A stretch of DNA of 64,000 nucleotides from JAOUEA01 sp963810915 (GTDB lineage: Bacteria > Actinomycetota > UBA4738 > HRBIN12), in NCBI GenBank assembly GCA_963810915.1, contig CAWEPH010000005.1:62001-126000 (forward strand), given 5' to 3'. The notes under the pieces were generated by a model that worked only from the letters and a program-made list of their open reading frames with translations, was not told the origin of the DNA and did no database searches. The stretch's first letter is position 1, and each line of letters opens with the position of its first letter. A program made the position numbers and the translations under genes. Below are positions 54,579 through 62,886 of this stretch, one piece after another.

Positions 54579-56909
54579 CTAAACCGAAGCCGAGCGCGCG
54601 ACACGGATCGCGTCCAGCACCCGCTCGGGCGCGAGCGGGAGGTCGAGGTGTCGCACCCCCAGATGCGCCAGCGCGTCGACCGCGGCGTTCTGCACCGCGG
54701 GCGTGGAGCCGATGCAGGCCGACTCACCGATGCCCTTGGCGCCCAGCGGGTTGAGCGGCGTGGGCGTCTCGGTGTGCGCCGTCTCGAACCAGGGCAGCTC
54801 GGCGGCGGAGGGCATCAGGTACGTCGTGAGGTTCCCTGTGATGGGGTTCCCGGTCGCGTCGTAGCGCACCTCCTCGTAGAGCGCCTGCGCGATCCCCTGC
54901 CCGAGCCCGCCGTGCACCTGTCCCTCGCACGAGCATCGGGTTCAGGATCCGGCCGCAGTCGTCCACGCTCACATGGCGCACGAGCCGGACGTCGCCCGTC
55001 TCGGTGTCCACCTCCACCACCGACGACGTGCGCGCCGAACGGGAACGTGGAGCCCGCGCATCCGGAAGCGACCCGCCGCCGCGAGACCGGGTTCCATGCC
55101 GTCGGGCAGGCGCGTAGGATCGCTGCGCCGCCGCGGCGAGCTCGTCCCACCCCATCGAACGCTCCGGGGCGCCGGCGACCCCGAGCCGCCCGTCCTCGGC
55201 GAGCGTCGACGTCGGCCGCGTCGACCTCGAGCAGGTGCGCGGCGAGGGTGCGCGCCTTCTCCGACACCTCGGTCGCGCGCTCGAACACGGCGGAGCCGCC
55301 GGCCTGGAGGGAGCGCGACCCCCACGTGCCCTGGCCCTCGTGGCACGACCCCGGTGTCGGAATGGATCACCGTGATGCGCTCCATCGGCACGCCGAGCAC
55401 GGCCGAGACGATCTGGGCGAACGCGGTCTCGTGCCCCTGGCCGTGCGAGGACGTGCCCGCCATCACGATCACGGCGCCGTCGGGTCGGACCTCGACGGAG
55501 CCGAACTCCTTCGAGGAGAACGACGTGATCTCGACGTAGGAGCAGATCCCGATCCCGAGCGCCAGGTGGTCCCCGCGGGTGCGGCGCGCCTGCTGGGCGG
55601 CGCGCAGCCCCGCGTAGTCCGCGCGCCGCAAGGCCTCGTCCAGGGCGGGCTCGTAGTCGCCGACGTCGTACGTGGTGCCCGAGGCCGTCGTGAACGGGAA
55701 GGCGTCGGGCGCGATCAGGTTCTTCCGCCGGAGCTCCGCCGGATCCATCCCCAGCTCCGTCGGCGAGCAGGTCCATCGCGCGCTCGACGAGCGCCGTGGC
55801 CTCGGGGCGTCCCGCGCCGCGGTACGGGCGCGACCGGGGTGGCGTTCGTCACAACGCTGCGGCCGGTGCACGCGATCGCGGGGAAACGATAGACGCCCGA
55901 CAGCATCTCCTGCGTCGTGCTGGGCATGAAGGCGCCGATCGGGTACGCGCCCATGTCCGCGAGCAGCTCGACGCGCATCCCGACGAGGGTGCCGTCCGCG
56001 CGTGGCCCCCAGCTCCACCCGCTGGACCTGCGCGCGCCCGTGCGTGAGGTTGAGCATGCTCTCGGTGCGCGATTCCACCCAGCGCACCGGGCGTCCCAGG
56101 ATCTGCGCCGCCCGGGCGACCACCAGGTACTCGGGGTAGACCTGCAGCTTGGCGCCGAAGCCGCCCCCGACGTCGGGCGCGATCGCGCGCACCTGGGCCT
56201 TCTCCACGCCGAGGGCCTCGGCGAGGTCGTCGCGCACGTCGAAGGGCACCTGCGTCGAGACGTAGACCGTGAACCCGCCGCCGGGCTCCGGGATCACCGC
56301 GATGCCGTTGGTCTCCATGGGGACGGGCGCGAGACGCTGGTTCACGAACCGTCCCCGGACGACCACGTCGGCCCCCGCGAGCACGTCGTCGTCCTCCGGG
56401 TCTTCGAACGCGTGCGCCACGTTCGTGCCGAACGCGGGCCACAGGAGCGGGGCGTCCTCCGCGACCGCGGCCTCGACGTCGGTGACGGCCGGCAGCGGGT
56501 CGTAGTCGGGGAAGACCGTCTCGGCCGCGTCGAGCGCCTGCGCGAGCGTCTCGGCCACGACCACCCCGATCGCCTCGCCCACGAACCGCACGGTGTCGCG
56601 CGCCAGCACCTCCCGGCCGAACGGGCCCTCGAGGGTCTCGTGGCTCGCCTCCACGTTGCCGCTCGGCGGCATGGGCGGGAGGTCGATGTCGTCGGCGAGG
56701 AGGACGGCCACGACCCCCGGCATCGCGCGGGCCTCCGCGACATCCACCCCGTTCAGGCGCGCGTGCGGCATGATGGAGCGAACGAAGACGGCCCGCAACG
56801 CGCCCTCGATCGGGATGTTGTCCAGGTAGCGTGCCCGGCCCCGCAGGAACCTCGGGTCTTCAGTTCTGAGCACGGGCAGGCCGAACATCGAGGGAGGCAC
56901 GGTGGTCAC
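54579..56909 (-). CDS. CoxL-type molybdopterin hydroxylase large subunit, orphan, multiple frameshifts
   Basis: A Mo-hydroxylase catalytic subunit of about 776 residues. Diagnostic parts are RTEDPRFLRGRARYLDNI near the N-terminus, IAPDVGGGFGAKLQVYPEY, and, in a third frame, PYRGAGRPEATALVERAMD near 55800. The last is the AYRGAGR-type site of form II CoxL proteins rather than the AYRCSFR of true CO dehydrogenase. The C-terminus (NPLGAKGIGESACIGSTPA) is intact. At least four frame changes lie between 56010 and 54930. No FAD or 2Fe-2S subunit gene is next to it. The GTG start is at 56909. Confidence 0.87.
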
Positions 56910-56954
56910 CGGCCCATGCTATCCGCGTGGGTCGCGAGGGGAGGGAACGAGCCG

Positions 56955-58078
56955 GTGCGACGCAACGCCATCGCGATGACCCTCGCGCGTGGTGGGCGCC
57001 GCCTGTCACGCGGCCACGCCGCCCAGCGCCGAGGTGGCGGCCGGGGGCGGCGTGAAGCTCGTGCGTGTGGCCGCGCTCGCGGACCCGGTGGGGTTCACCT
57101 TCACGCCGAACGGCAGGATCGTCTACCTCGAGCGCGACACCGGGCGGGTGCGCCTCCTCAACCCGCGGACGGGCAACGACCGCATCCTCTACCGCTTCAC
57201 CGGGGTGAACGCCGAAGGTGAGCGAGGGGCCCTCGGCGTCGCCCTGCACCCCGACTGGCCGAAGCGGCCCTTCGTCTACGTCTACGTCTCGCGCGCGCCG
57301 GGGTCGGCGCCGCTGCGCAACCAGCTGGTCCGCCTCCGGCTCGCGCACGGGCGCCTCACCGGCCCGCGCGTCCTCCTCAACTCCCCGATCGTGCAGACGA
57401 ACCACAACGGCGGCCGGATCCTGTTCGGGCCCGATCGGCGCCTCTACCTCGTGATCGGCGACGGCGGCGCCGACCCCGGCACCGCGCAGGACCTGGCCGA
57501 GGTCCGCGGCAAGATCCTCCGGCTGAAGGCCGACGGCTCCGTGCCGGTCTCCAACCCGGTCGCCGGCAACCCCCTGTGGTCGTACGGCCACCGCAACTCG
57601 ATCGGGATGGCCTTCGATCCGATGAGCGGGAACCTCTGGGAGACGGAGAACGGACCGGAGTGCAACGACGAGATCAACCTGATCGCGAAGGGCGGGAACT
57701 TCGCGTGGGGACCCAGCGAGAACTGCTCCGGGACGAGCCCCGACGACACGAACCAGGACGGCCCCGCTCCCGAGGAACCTGCCGCAGGCGTGGTTCAGCC
57801 CGACGATCGCGATCACGGGCACCGCCTTCTGCGACGGATGCGGGCTGGGCGCGACGCTCGACGGCGACCTGATCTTCGGCTGCGCCAACGGCAACTGCGT
57901 GACCAACGTGGGACCGCTCGGGGACGCGGACCTCACGTCCGATCGCGCCGGCCTCGCGGCCGACCCCACCCGGATCGACACCACGTGGTCCGGCTCCATC
58001 TACTCCCTGGAGGTGGCCCCCGACCACCGGATCTACGCGAGCGACGCCCAAGGCATCTACCGACTGGCGCCCGCCTGA
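56955..58078 (+). CDS. PQQ-type sugar dehydrogenase (GSDH family), first copy, frameshifted
   Basis: A secreted six-bladed propeller of the glucose/sorbosone dehydrogenase family. Motifs include VGFTFTPNGRIVYLERDTG, GERGALGVALHPDWP, NHNGGRILFGPDRRLYLVIG with the catalytic His region, LWSYGHRNSIGMAFDP and ETENGPECNDEINLI. After a slip near 57775 it continues FCDGCGLGATLDGDLIFG and GSIYSLEVAPD, ending at TGA 58076. The N-terminal signal (MTLALVVGAACHAATP after correcting a slip near 56990) suggests export. Read away from the CoxL gene, 45 bases apart. Confidence 0.85.
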
Positions 58079-58109
58079 CGCCACCCGACCACGAGGAGAC
58101 GACCACGAC

Positions 58110-59240
58110 ATGCGACCACGACACCTGACCTCGGCGGCCTCTCGCGCTCGCGCTGGCCGCATCGACGACTGACGGCCACCGTGCTGAGCACCTCCCGGCC
58201 GCGGCCTCGCACGCGGCGCGCCGCCGCCCGGCATCCACGCCAAGCTCGTGAAGGGCGGGCTGAACGATCCCGCCGGCTTCACGTTCACCCCGAAGGGCTG
58301 GATCTACTACGCCGAGCGCGGCACGGGCGAGATCCACGTCCTGAACCCGTCGACCGGCAGGGACCATCTCTTCTTCAAGGTCCGCGGGGTGAACGGCTCC
58401 GGTGAGCGCGGCGCGCTCGGCGTGGCGCTCGACCCCTCCTGGCCACGCAAGCCCTTCGTCTACGTCTACGCGACCCGCTCGGCGCACGGGGGCCTGCGCA
58501 ACCAGGTCCTGCGGATCCGCTCCAAGGGCGGGAAGGGGGTCGGCTTCCGCGTGATCCTGCAGGCCCCCGCCTCCAGCTCGCCGTACCACAACGGCGGCCG
58601 CATCCTGTTCGGGCCCGACGGCAAGCTCTACGTCTTCATCGGCGACGGCCACGACTCGACCAACGCCCAGGACCGCACCGCCGACCTCCAGGGCAAGATG
58701 CTGCGCATCAACCCCGACGGCTCGGTGCCCTCGGACAACCCGTTCGCGAACAACCCGATCTGGTCCTACGGCAACCGCAACTCCTACGGCTTCACGTTCG
58801 ACCCCAAGACGCGCCGCCTCTGGCAGACGGAGAACGGGCCGGAGTGCAACGACGAGATCAACGTGATCACGAAGGGCGACAACTTCGGCTGGGGACCGAA
58901 CGAGACCTGCTCCGGGACCAGCCCCGGCAACACGAACAACAGCGGCCCCGCCCCGCGGCACCGCCCCAAGGTCTTCTTCGGGGGCACGATCGGCATCACG
59001 GGCGACGCGTTCTGTCACGGCTGCGGGCTGGGCCCGCGGTGGGAGGGCAAGCTCTTCTTCGGGTGCGTGAACGACGGGAAGCTGCGCGTGCTCGCGCTGA
59101 ACGCCGCGCGCACGGGCCCGCGCACGAAGCCCAACGTGGTGCTCGACAGCCCCGGCGGCGCGATCTACTCGATGGAGACGGCGCCCAACGGGACGATCTA
59201 CTTCAGCGACTCGGGGGGCATCTACAAGCTCACGAAGTAG
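58110..59240 (+). CDS. PQQ-type sugar dehydrogenase, second copy, frameshifted signal region
   Basis: A tandem paralogue of the preceding gene. The mature domain is intact from about 58245: PAGFTFTPKGWIYYAERGTG, GERGALGVALDPSWPRKPF, HNGGRILFGPDGKLYVFIGD, IWSYGNRNSYGFTFDP, ETENGPECNDEINVITKG and FCHGCGLGPRWEGKLFFG. The start ATG at 58110 and a Leu/Ala-rich leader lie in shifting frames (58135-58240), consistent with indels in the signal peptide. Shared cysteine pairs (PECNDE with ETCSGTSP, and CHGC) suggest disulfides in both proteins. The sugar substrate is unknown. Confidence 0.86.
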
Positions 59241-59295
59241 CGGGCCGGCTCGCGCTTGGGTTCCATCAACGGAGGCATGGGAGTACCCTCGATGG

Positions 59296-59321
59296 GGCCG
59301 CGTCCATACGGTGTCGCGGCC
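59296..59321 (+). other. Leader stem-loop
   Basis: GGCCGCG (59296-59302) and CGCGGCC (59315-59321) form a 7-base-pair stem with a 12-base loop. It ends 5 bases before GGAGGT, the RBS of the small gene at 59336. It could act as a 3' end for the dehydrogenase transcript or as a translational control element. There is no U tract. Confidence 0.4.
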
Positions 59322-59335
59322 TTCTGGAGGTCATC

Positions 59336-59485
59336 GTGAACATCGGACGCCCCCAACGCATCATCGAGGTGGAGCCGGTCTCGTTGCCGCTGCCCGAGCC
59401 GGTCACCGCCCCGACCGGGCCCCGCACCGGCGGAGCCCGCCCCGGTCCCCGCCGACGAACCCGCTGGATGAGCCCGCTCGGATGA
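59336..59485 (+). CDS. Small conserved protein, probable frameshift at C-terminus
   Basis: A GTG-initiated protein of about 45-50 residues starting NIGRPQRIIEVEPVSLPLPE, preceded by CTGGAGGTCATC. The NIGRP-x-R-x-x-E-V-E-P start followed by a Pro/Glu-rich tail matches a small actinobacterial family I have seen without a known function. As read, the tail becomes basic. One indel near 59430 would give PAEPAPVPADEPAG and a TGA at 59469-59471, closer to the usual acidic tail. It precedes the gene at 59482. Confidence 0.6.
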   Translation: MNIGRPQRIIEVEPVSLPLPEPVTAPTGPRTGGARPGPRRRTRWMSPLG

Positions 59486-60057
59486 ACACGTCGGGCACGC
59501 TCGAGCGCACGCCGGCGACCGGCCGCTCGGCCGAGCCGATCGTGGCCTGGCGGTCCTGGTCGCTCGGCGGCTCTCCCGACGCCGACGGCCTGCTCCTGCG
59601 CCCCGTCTCCGCACGCGGCCGTGCCTGGCGCCCCCGCGAGGTGGCCGAGGCCTCGTGCACGCGGCACCGGTCGCATCGCGCGCCGGAGCTGGACTGCCTC
59701 TGCGGCCTGCACGCGTCTCCCACGTTCGACGTGCTGCGCCGCACGCGCTGCCCCGCGGTCCTGGGACGTGTCGCGCTCTGGGGTCGCGTGATCGAGCATG
59801 AACGCGGCTACCGTGCGCGCTTCGGCTACCCCCAGCGCCTGCGGCTGATCTGTCAGTTCTGCTTCTGGCAGCACGCGGAGCTCACGGACGCGCCCGCCTG
59901 GGTGGGCTGGTACCGCGGCGACCGGCTCGTGCCCTTCTGCGACGGGCACCTCGCGATCGCGCGCGCCATCGGGCTCGGGCCGGCCAGGACGCTCGACGCG
60001 GGCGACGTCGATCAGCGGCTCCGCGACGCCTACGCGGTGGATCCCCTGGGCGTCTGA
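59482..60057 (+). CDS. Cysteine-containing hypothetical protein
   Basis: A 191-residue soluble protein of unknown function. It has spaced cysteine motifs: CTRHRSHRAPELDCLCGLH (about residues 57-75) and LICQFCFWQHAEL (about 118-130), plus FCDGHLAIA. Cys and His spacing suggests a zinc-binding fold. Trp-rich segments include IVAWRSWSLGG and WVGWYRGD. The start at 59482 follows the preceding small gene closely. No transmembrane segments are seen. Confidence 0.6.
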   Translation: MNTSGTLERTPATGRSAEPIVAWRSWSLGGSPDADGLLLRPVSARGRAWRPREVAEASCTRHRSHRAPELDCLCGLHASPTFDVLRRTRCPAVLGRVALWGRVIEHERGYRARFGYPQRLRLICQFCFWQHAELTDAPAWVGWYRGDRLVPFCDGHLAIARAIGLGPARTLDAGDVDQRLRDAYAVDPLGV

Positions 60058-60060
60058 GGT

Positions 60061-60747
60061 TCAGCGGCCGTTCGCGGAGAAGTGCTGGTAGTCCTTCTCG
60101 GTGCGCCACTGGCCGCCCCACTCCCACCCGATCGCGTGGAACGCCCACCAGACGCGGTCGTGCAGGTGGATCATCCCGGGCCGATGCTGGGTGCGATCCA
60201 GGTAGGCGCGGCCCGCGGGCGGCGAGACGCCTCCGCTCCACACGTACGGGTTCTCCACCGTGTTCACGTCGATCGCCCGTCCGTACGCGTGCTGGGACCA
60301 GCTGCAGCAGATGCCCGCGCGCCACCGACAGTTGAACGCCGACGTGTTGTCGGCGGCCATCGACCGATGGTCGTCGGCGCCGTAGCGGTCCACCAGGCGC
60401 ATCCGCCGGATCGGGAACCGCGCGTCGTAGAGGTGGTGGAACACGCGCACGACGTCGTTCGCGTACGTGCGGTGCACCACCATCTCTCCGCGATGCCCGC
60501 GGTGGTCGAACCCCCAGTACGTCATGTGGAGCAGACGCAGGTCGCGCAGCGGAACGGGACAGCCCGCGTGCCACGACCGCCCGATCATGAGGTGGCGCGT
60601 GGCGGCGTCGAGCGGCGCGATCGTGGCCGTGTACGGGGGGCGCCGGAAGGTCCCAACCCACGCAGACGCGCCGTTGGTCCCCGACGCGGGCAGGGGGAGG
60701 AGCCCGAGGAAGAGGGCTCCGCACAGGACGAGCACGAGGCGTCGCAC
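60061..60747 (-). CDS. Secreted M15-family peptidase (D-Ala-D-Ala carboxypeptidase-like)
   Basis: A 228-residue exported protein. The signal peptide is RRLVLVLCGALFLGLLPLPASG. The catalytic zinc motif of the M15 family appears as SQHAYGRAIDVNTVENPY (His and Asp ligands), with the third ligand region in GWEWGGQWRTEKDYQHFS. Such enzymes trim peptidoglycan stem peptides. The GTG start is at 60747. It converges with the cysteine-containing gene, with 3 bases between them. Confidence 0.85.
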   Translation of the reverse strand: MRRLVLVLCGALFLGLLPLPASGTNGASAWVGTFRRPPYTATIAPLDAATRHLMIGRSWHAGCPVPLRDLRLLHMTYWGFDHRGHRGEMVVHRTYANDVVRVFHHLYDARFPIRRMRLVDRYGADDHRSMAADNTSAFNCRWRAGICCSWSQHAYGRAIDVNTVENPYVWSGGVSPPAGRAYLDRTQHRPGMIHLHDRVWWAFHAIGWEWGGQWRTEKDYQHFSANGR

Positions 60748-60865
60748 CCGATCACCTTAGCGCCCGGCGGGGAGCGTTCACGGCCCGCTCCGTCCACGTT
60801 CACCGACCTCCATCATCGCGTCGCGCCGAACGCGCTACCGTATGGGTACCGACGAAGGAGGCACC

Positions 60866-61321
60866 ATGAGCGAGGTCACGGAACAGCAGCTCGAGGACAT
60901 CGAGGCACTGTTCGTCCAGACGGCGGCGAGCATGTCGAGCGAGGGGGACACCGTGACCCTGCACGGGCTCTCGCCGTCGACGCTGTACTTCTCCGACCGC
61001 CCGCAGCGGGAAGTGGGGCACATGACGTCGCGGTCCTTCGTGGACCTGTGGGCCGAGGGCGAGAACAGCTTCGAGACCGACCCGCCCAACGCCGTGCTCT
61101 CGTTCGCGGAGCCCGGCGATCGCACGCCTGAGGATGTCGTGGTGGAGATCCAGGAACCCGCGCTCGACGGCGACGATCTCACCTATCGCATCAAGGTCTT
61201 GGATGGCGCCGTGCCCGCCTCGACGGGACCGTGCGCCCTGTTCATCGACCCGTTCGGCCGGCCGCTCTCACCCGTGTCCGCCGCAGGCATGCACCGTCGG
61301 GCGCGGCGTCGCCGCCGCTGA
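60866..61321 (+). CDS. Conserved hypothetical protein (LYFSDRP motif)
   Basis: A soluble protein of 151 residues. The segments TLHGLSPSTLYFSDRPQREV, GHMTSRSFVDLW and FETDPPNAVLSFAEPGD recur in an actinobacterial family with no assigned role, as far as I recall. The start at 60866 is set by GAAGGAGGCACC; the upstream ATG at 60842 lacks an RBS. It ends 12 bases before the 3' end of tRNA-Ala, which is on the other strand. The basic tail RRARRRRR is unusual. Confidence 0.65.
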   Translation: MSEVTEQQLEDIEALFVQTAASMSSEGDTVTLHGLSPSTLYFSDRPQREVGHMTSRSFVDLWAEGENSFETDPPNAVLSFAEPGDRTPEDVVVEIQEPALDGDDLTYRIKVLDGAVPASTGPCALFIDPFGRPLSPVSAAGMHRRARRRRR

Positions 61322-61333
61322 TCATCCGGGCCG

Positions 61334-61406
61334 TGGAGACGACCGGGTTCGAACCGGCGACCTCCGGCTTGCAAAGCCGGCGCTCTACCAACTGAGCTAC
61401 GTCCCC
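61334..61406 (-). tRNA. tRNA-Ala(TGC)
   Basis: A 73-base tRNA on the minus strand. The acceptor stem is GGGGACG with CGTCTCC, the D-arm is AGCTCAGTTGGTAGAGC, and the anticodon stem-loop is CCGGC-TTTGCAA-GCCGG with anticodon TGC. The T-arm is CCGGTTCGAACCCGG. CCA is not encoded. The sequence is a canonical bacterial tRNA-Ala. Confidence 0.97.
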
Positions 61407-61509
61407 CGCGCCAACGATAGCGTGCGTGAGAACCAACGCCGCGGCAGCGGGGGACCGAGTTCTCGGCGCGTCCCACGCTCGTGCGCGTGACGTCGCGGTT
61501 CGCGGCGCG

Positions 61510-61568
61510 AGGATCGGCCCGGGTAGCGTTGTGGTCGCCCGGGCCGATCCTTCGACCTCTCAAGGTCG
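61510..61568 (-). terminator. Double hairpin downstream of the lipoprotein gene
   Basis: A perfect 14-base-pair stem (61510-61523 with 61538-61551, 14-base loop) is followed by a perfect 6-base-pair stem CGACCT/AGGTCG with a CTCA tetraloop (61553-61568). They lie between the lipoprotein stop and the tRNA-Ala 5' end on the minus strand. They can terminate transcription in either direction, although no long U run is present. Confidence 0.65.
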
Positions 61569-61601
61569 TGATCCGATCCCTCGAACCTACGGGTGCCACG
61601 G

Positions 61602-62063
61602 TCAGATCGTCGCTCGCTCCACACAGCGTTCGTGAGAACGGAGGTTCATCGCTCGTACCGTGACCTGATCCCTTCCAGGGTGATCCGGCAACAACCGGCT
61701 GATGGAGAGCCCTCCCCCGCCGTCCTCCGGAACGGTGGTCCCCAGCACCGTGAAGAAGCGGACGCCTTCGCTCGCGAACCGCACCCTCCAGCGCTCCCCC
61801 ACCCTGGCCGTGTGGAGCTCGATCTCGGCTTCGATGTGCCCGTCATCGCGGGAAAGCGTCAGATGCGAGCGAGTACCTTCGCTCCGCTCTCCCAAGGGGA
61901 CGGGACCAGGCTGCGATTCCAGCACGAACATGGGTGGGCCAGCCTCAGAGGACTGGATCGGGTAGCTGGATCCTGGTGACGTCGAACAGGCAGCCGATAG
62001 CATCGCGACCACCAAGAGGACACTGACGACGCAGGTGCCGAGGACCATCCTCTTCGTCTTCAT
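61602..62063 (-). CDS. Small putative lipoprotein
   Basis: A 153-residue exported protein. The start at 62063 (MKTKRMVLGTCVV) has AAGGAGTCGAG upstream. The signal peptide ends in the lipobox LSAAC (Cys at about residue 25), followed by a Ser-rich linker and a beta-rich domain (FVLESQPGPVPLGERSEGT, ELHTARVGERWRVRF). It resembles no family I know. It is downstream of the two-component genes on the same strand but separated by 165 bases that hold its promoter region. Confidence 0.75.
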   Translation of the reverse strand: MKTKRMVLGTCVVSVLLVVAMLSAACSTSPGSSYPIQSSEAGPPMFVLESQPGPVPLGERSEGTRSHLTLSRDDGHIEAEIELHTARVGERWRVRFASEGVRFFTVLGTTVPEDGGGGLSISRLLPDHPGRDQVTVRAMNLRSHERCVERATI

Positions 62064-62228
62064 CTCGACTCCTTCCGCTCGTCCGGTTCCGTTCACCGAC
62101 AACATAGGTGGGAACCACGGCTCGGAAGGGGGTCTAGGTGCCCGCGGAGCGCCGCTCCCCCAGGCGGGGTATGACCTCGACCTTGGTAGAGGTGCGTTGG
62201 GCGCTGGGGTGGCCGGGGCGGCGCCCAG

Positions 62229-62882
62229 CTACGATCGTTCGGCCGAGTTGCCCTCTCCGCTCGTGAGCCCTTCGCGGTGCGCGTAGGCGACCGCCTGCGC
62301 ACGGTTCTGCAGATGAAGCTTGTCGAGGATGTTCGTCACGTGGAACTTCACCGTGGGCACCGAGATCGCCAGCGTCTCGGCGATATCGCGGTTGGTACGC
62401 CCTTCCGCAACGAGGCGGAGAACCTCCTCCTCCCGGCGTGTGAGCCAAGGCGCGGATGATGCCCCGCCCGCCTTCACCAGATGCGCCATGATCCGCCCGG
62501 CGAGTCTTCGAGACAGGGGGGCGTCGCCGCGTTCGAGGGCATCGAGCAACCCCGAGAACTCGTCTGGCGGGGTGTTCTTCACGAGGTAGCCATGGGCGCC
62601 GTCGCGGATCGCCTGGAACAGGTCGGCGTCACCCTCCGATACGGTGATCACCACCACACGTATGTCCGGCAACTCGCTCGCGATGATCCGCGTCGCCTCC
62701 AGCCCTCCCATCCCCGGCATCGCGAGATCCATGAACACGACATCGGGGTGGTGCGCCCGGGCGAGATCGACCGCTCCGACCCCATCCACCGCCGTGCCGA
62801 CGATGTCCCAACCGCGAGCGCGGAGAAGGCTCGAGAGCCCATCCAGGAAGAGCGGATGATCGTCGGCGAGCACCGCGCGCAT
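62229..62882 (-). CDS. NarL/FixJ-type response regulator
   Basis: A 217-residue regulator with a receiver domain (about 1-120: acidic pair in LADDHPLFLDG, phosphoacceptor Asp in DVVFMDLAMPGMGG, Lys in HGYLVKNTPPDEF) and a C-terminal LuxR-type HTH (about 148-205: LTRREEEVLRLVAEGRTN, RDIAETLAISVPTVKFHVTN). It is the partner of the sensor kinase 4 bases upstream. The ATG is at 62882. Confidence 0.95.
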   Translation of the reverse strand: MRAVLADDHPLFLDGLSSLLRARGWDIVGTAVDGVGAVDLARAHHPDVVFMDLAMPGMGGLEATRIIASELPDIRVVVITVSEGDADLFQAIRDGAHGYLVKNTPPDEFSGLLDALERGDAPLSRRLAGRIMAHLVKAGGASSAPWLTRREEEVLRLVAEGRTNRDIAETLAISVPTVKFHVTNILDKLHLQNRAQAVAYAHREGLTSGEGNSAERS

Positions 62883-62886
62883 CTCC

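Noticed and set aside
46414..58240. Calling the broken ABC, acylase, gdhA, S9, CoxL and dehydrogenase genes pseudogenes
   Set aside because: gdhA and crgA, normally conserved, are broken in the same way, so systematic sequence error is more likely than decay.
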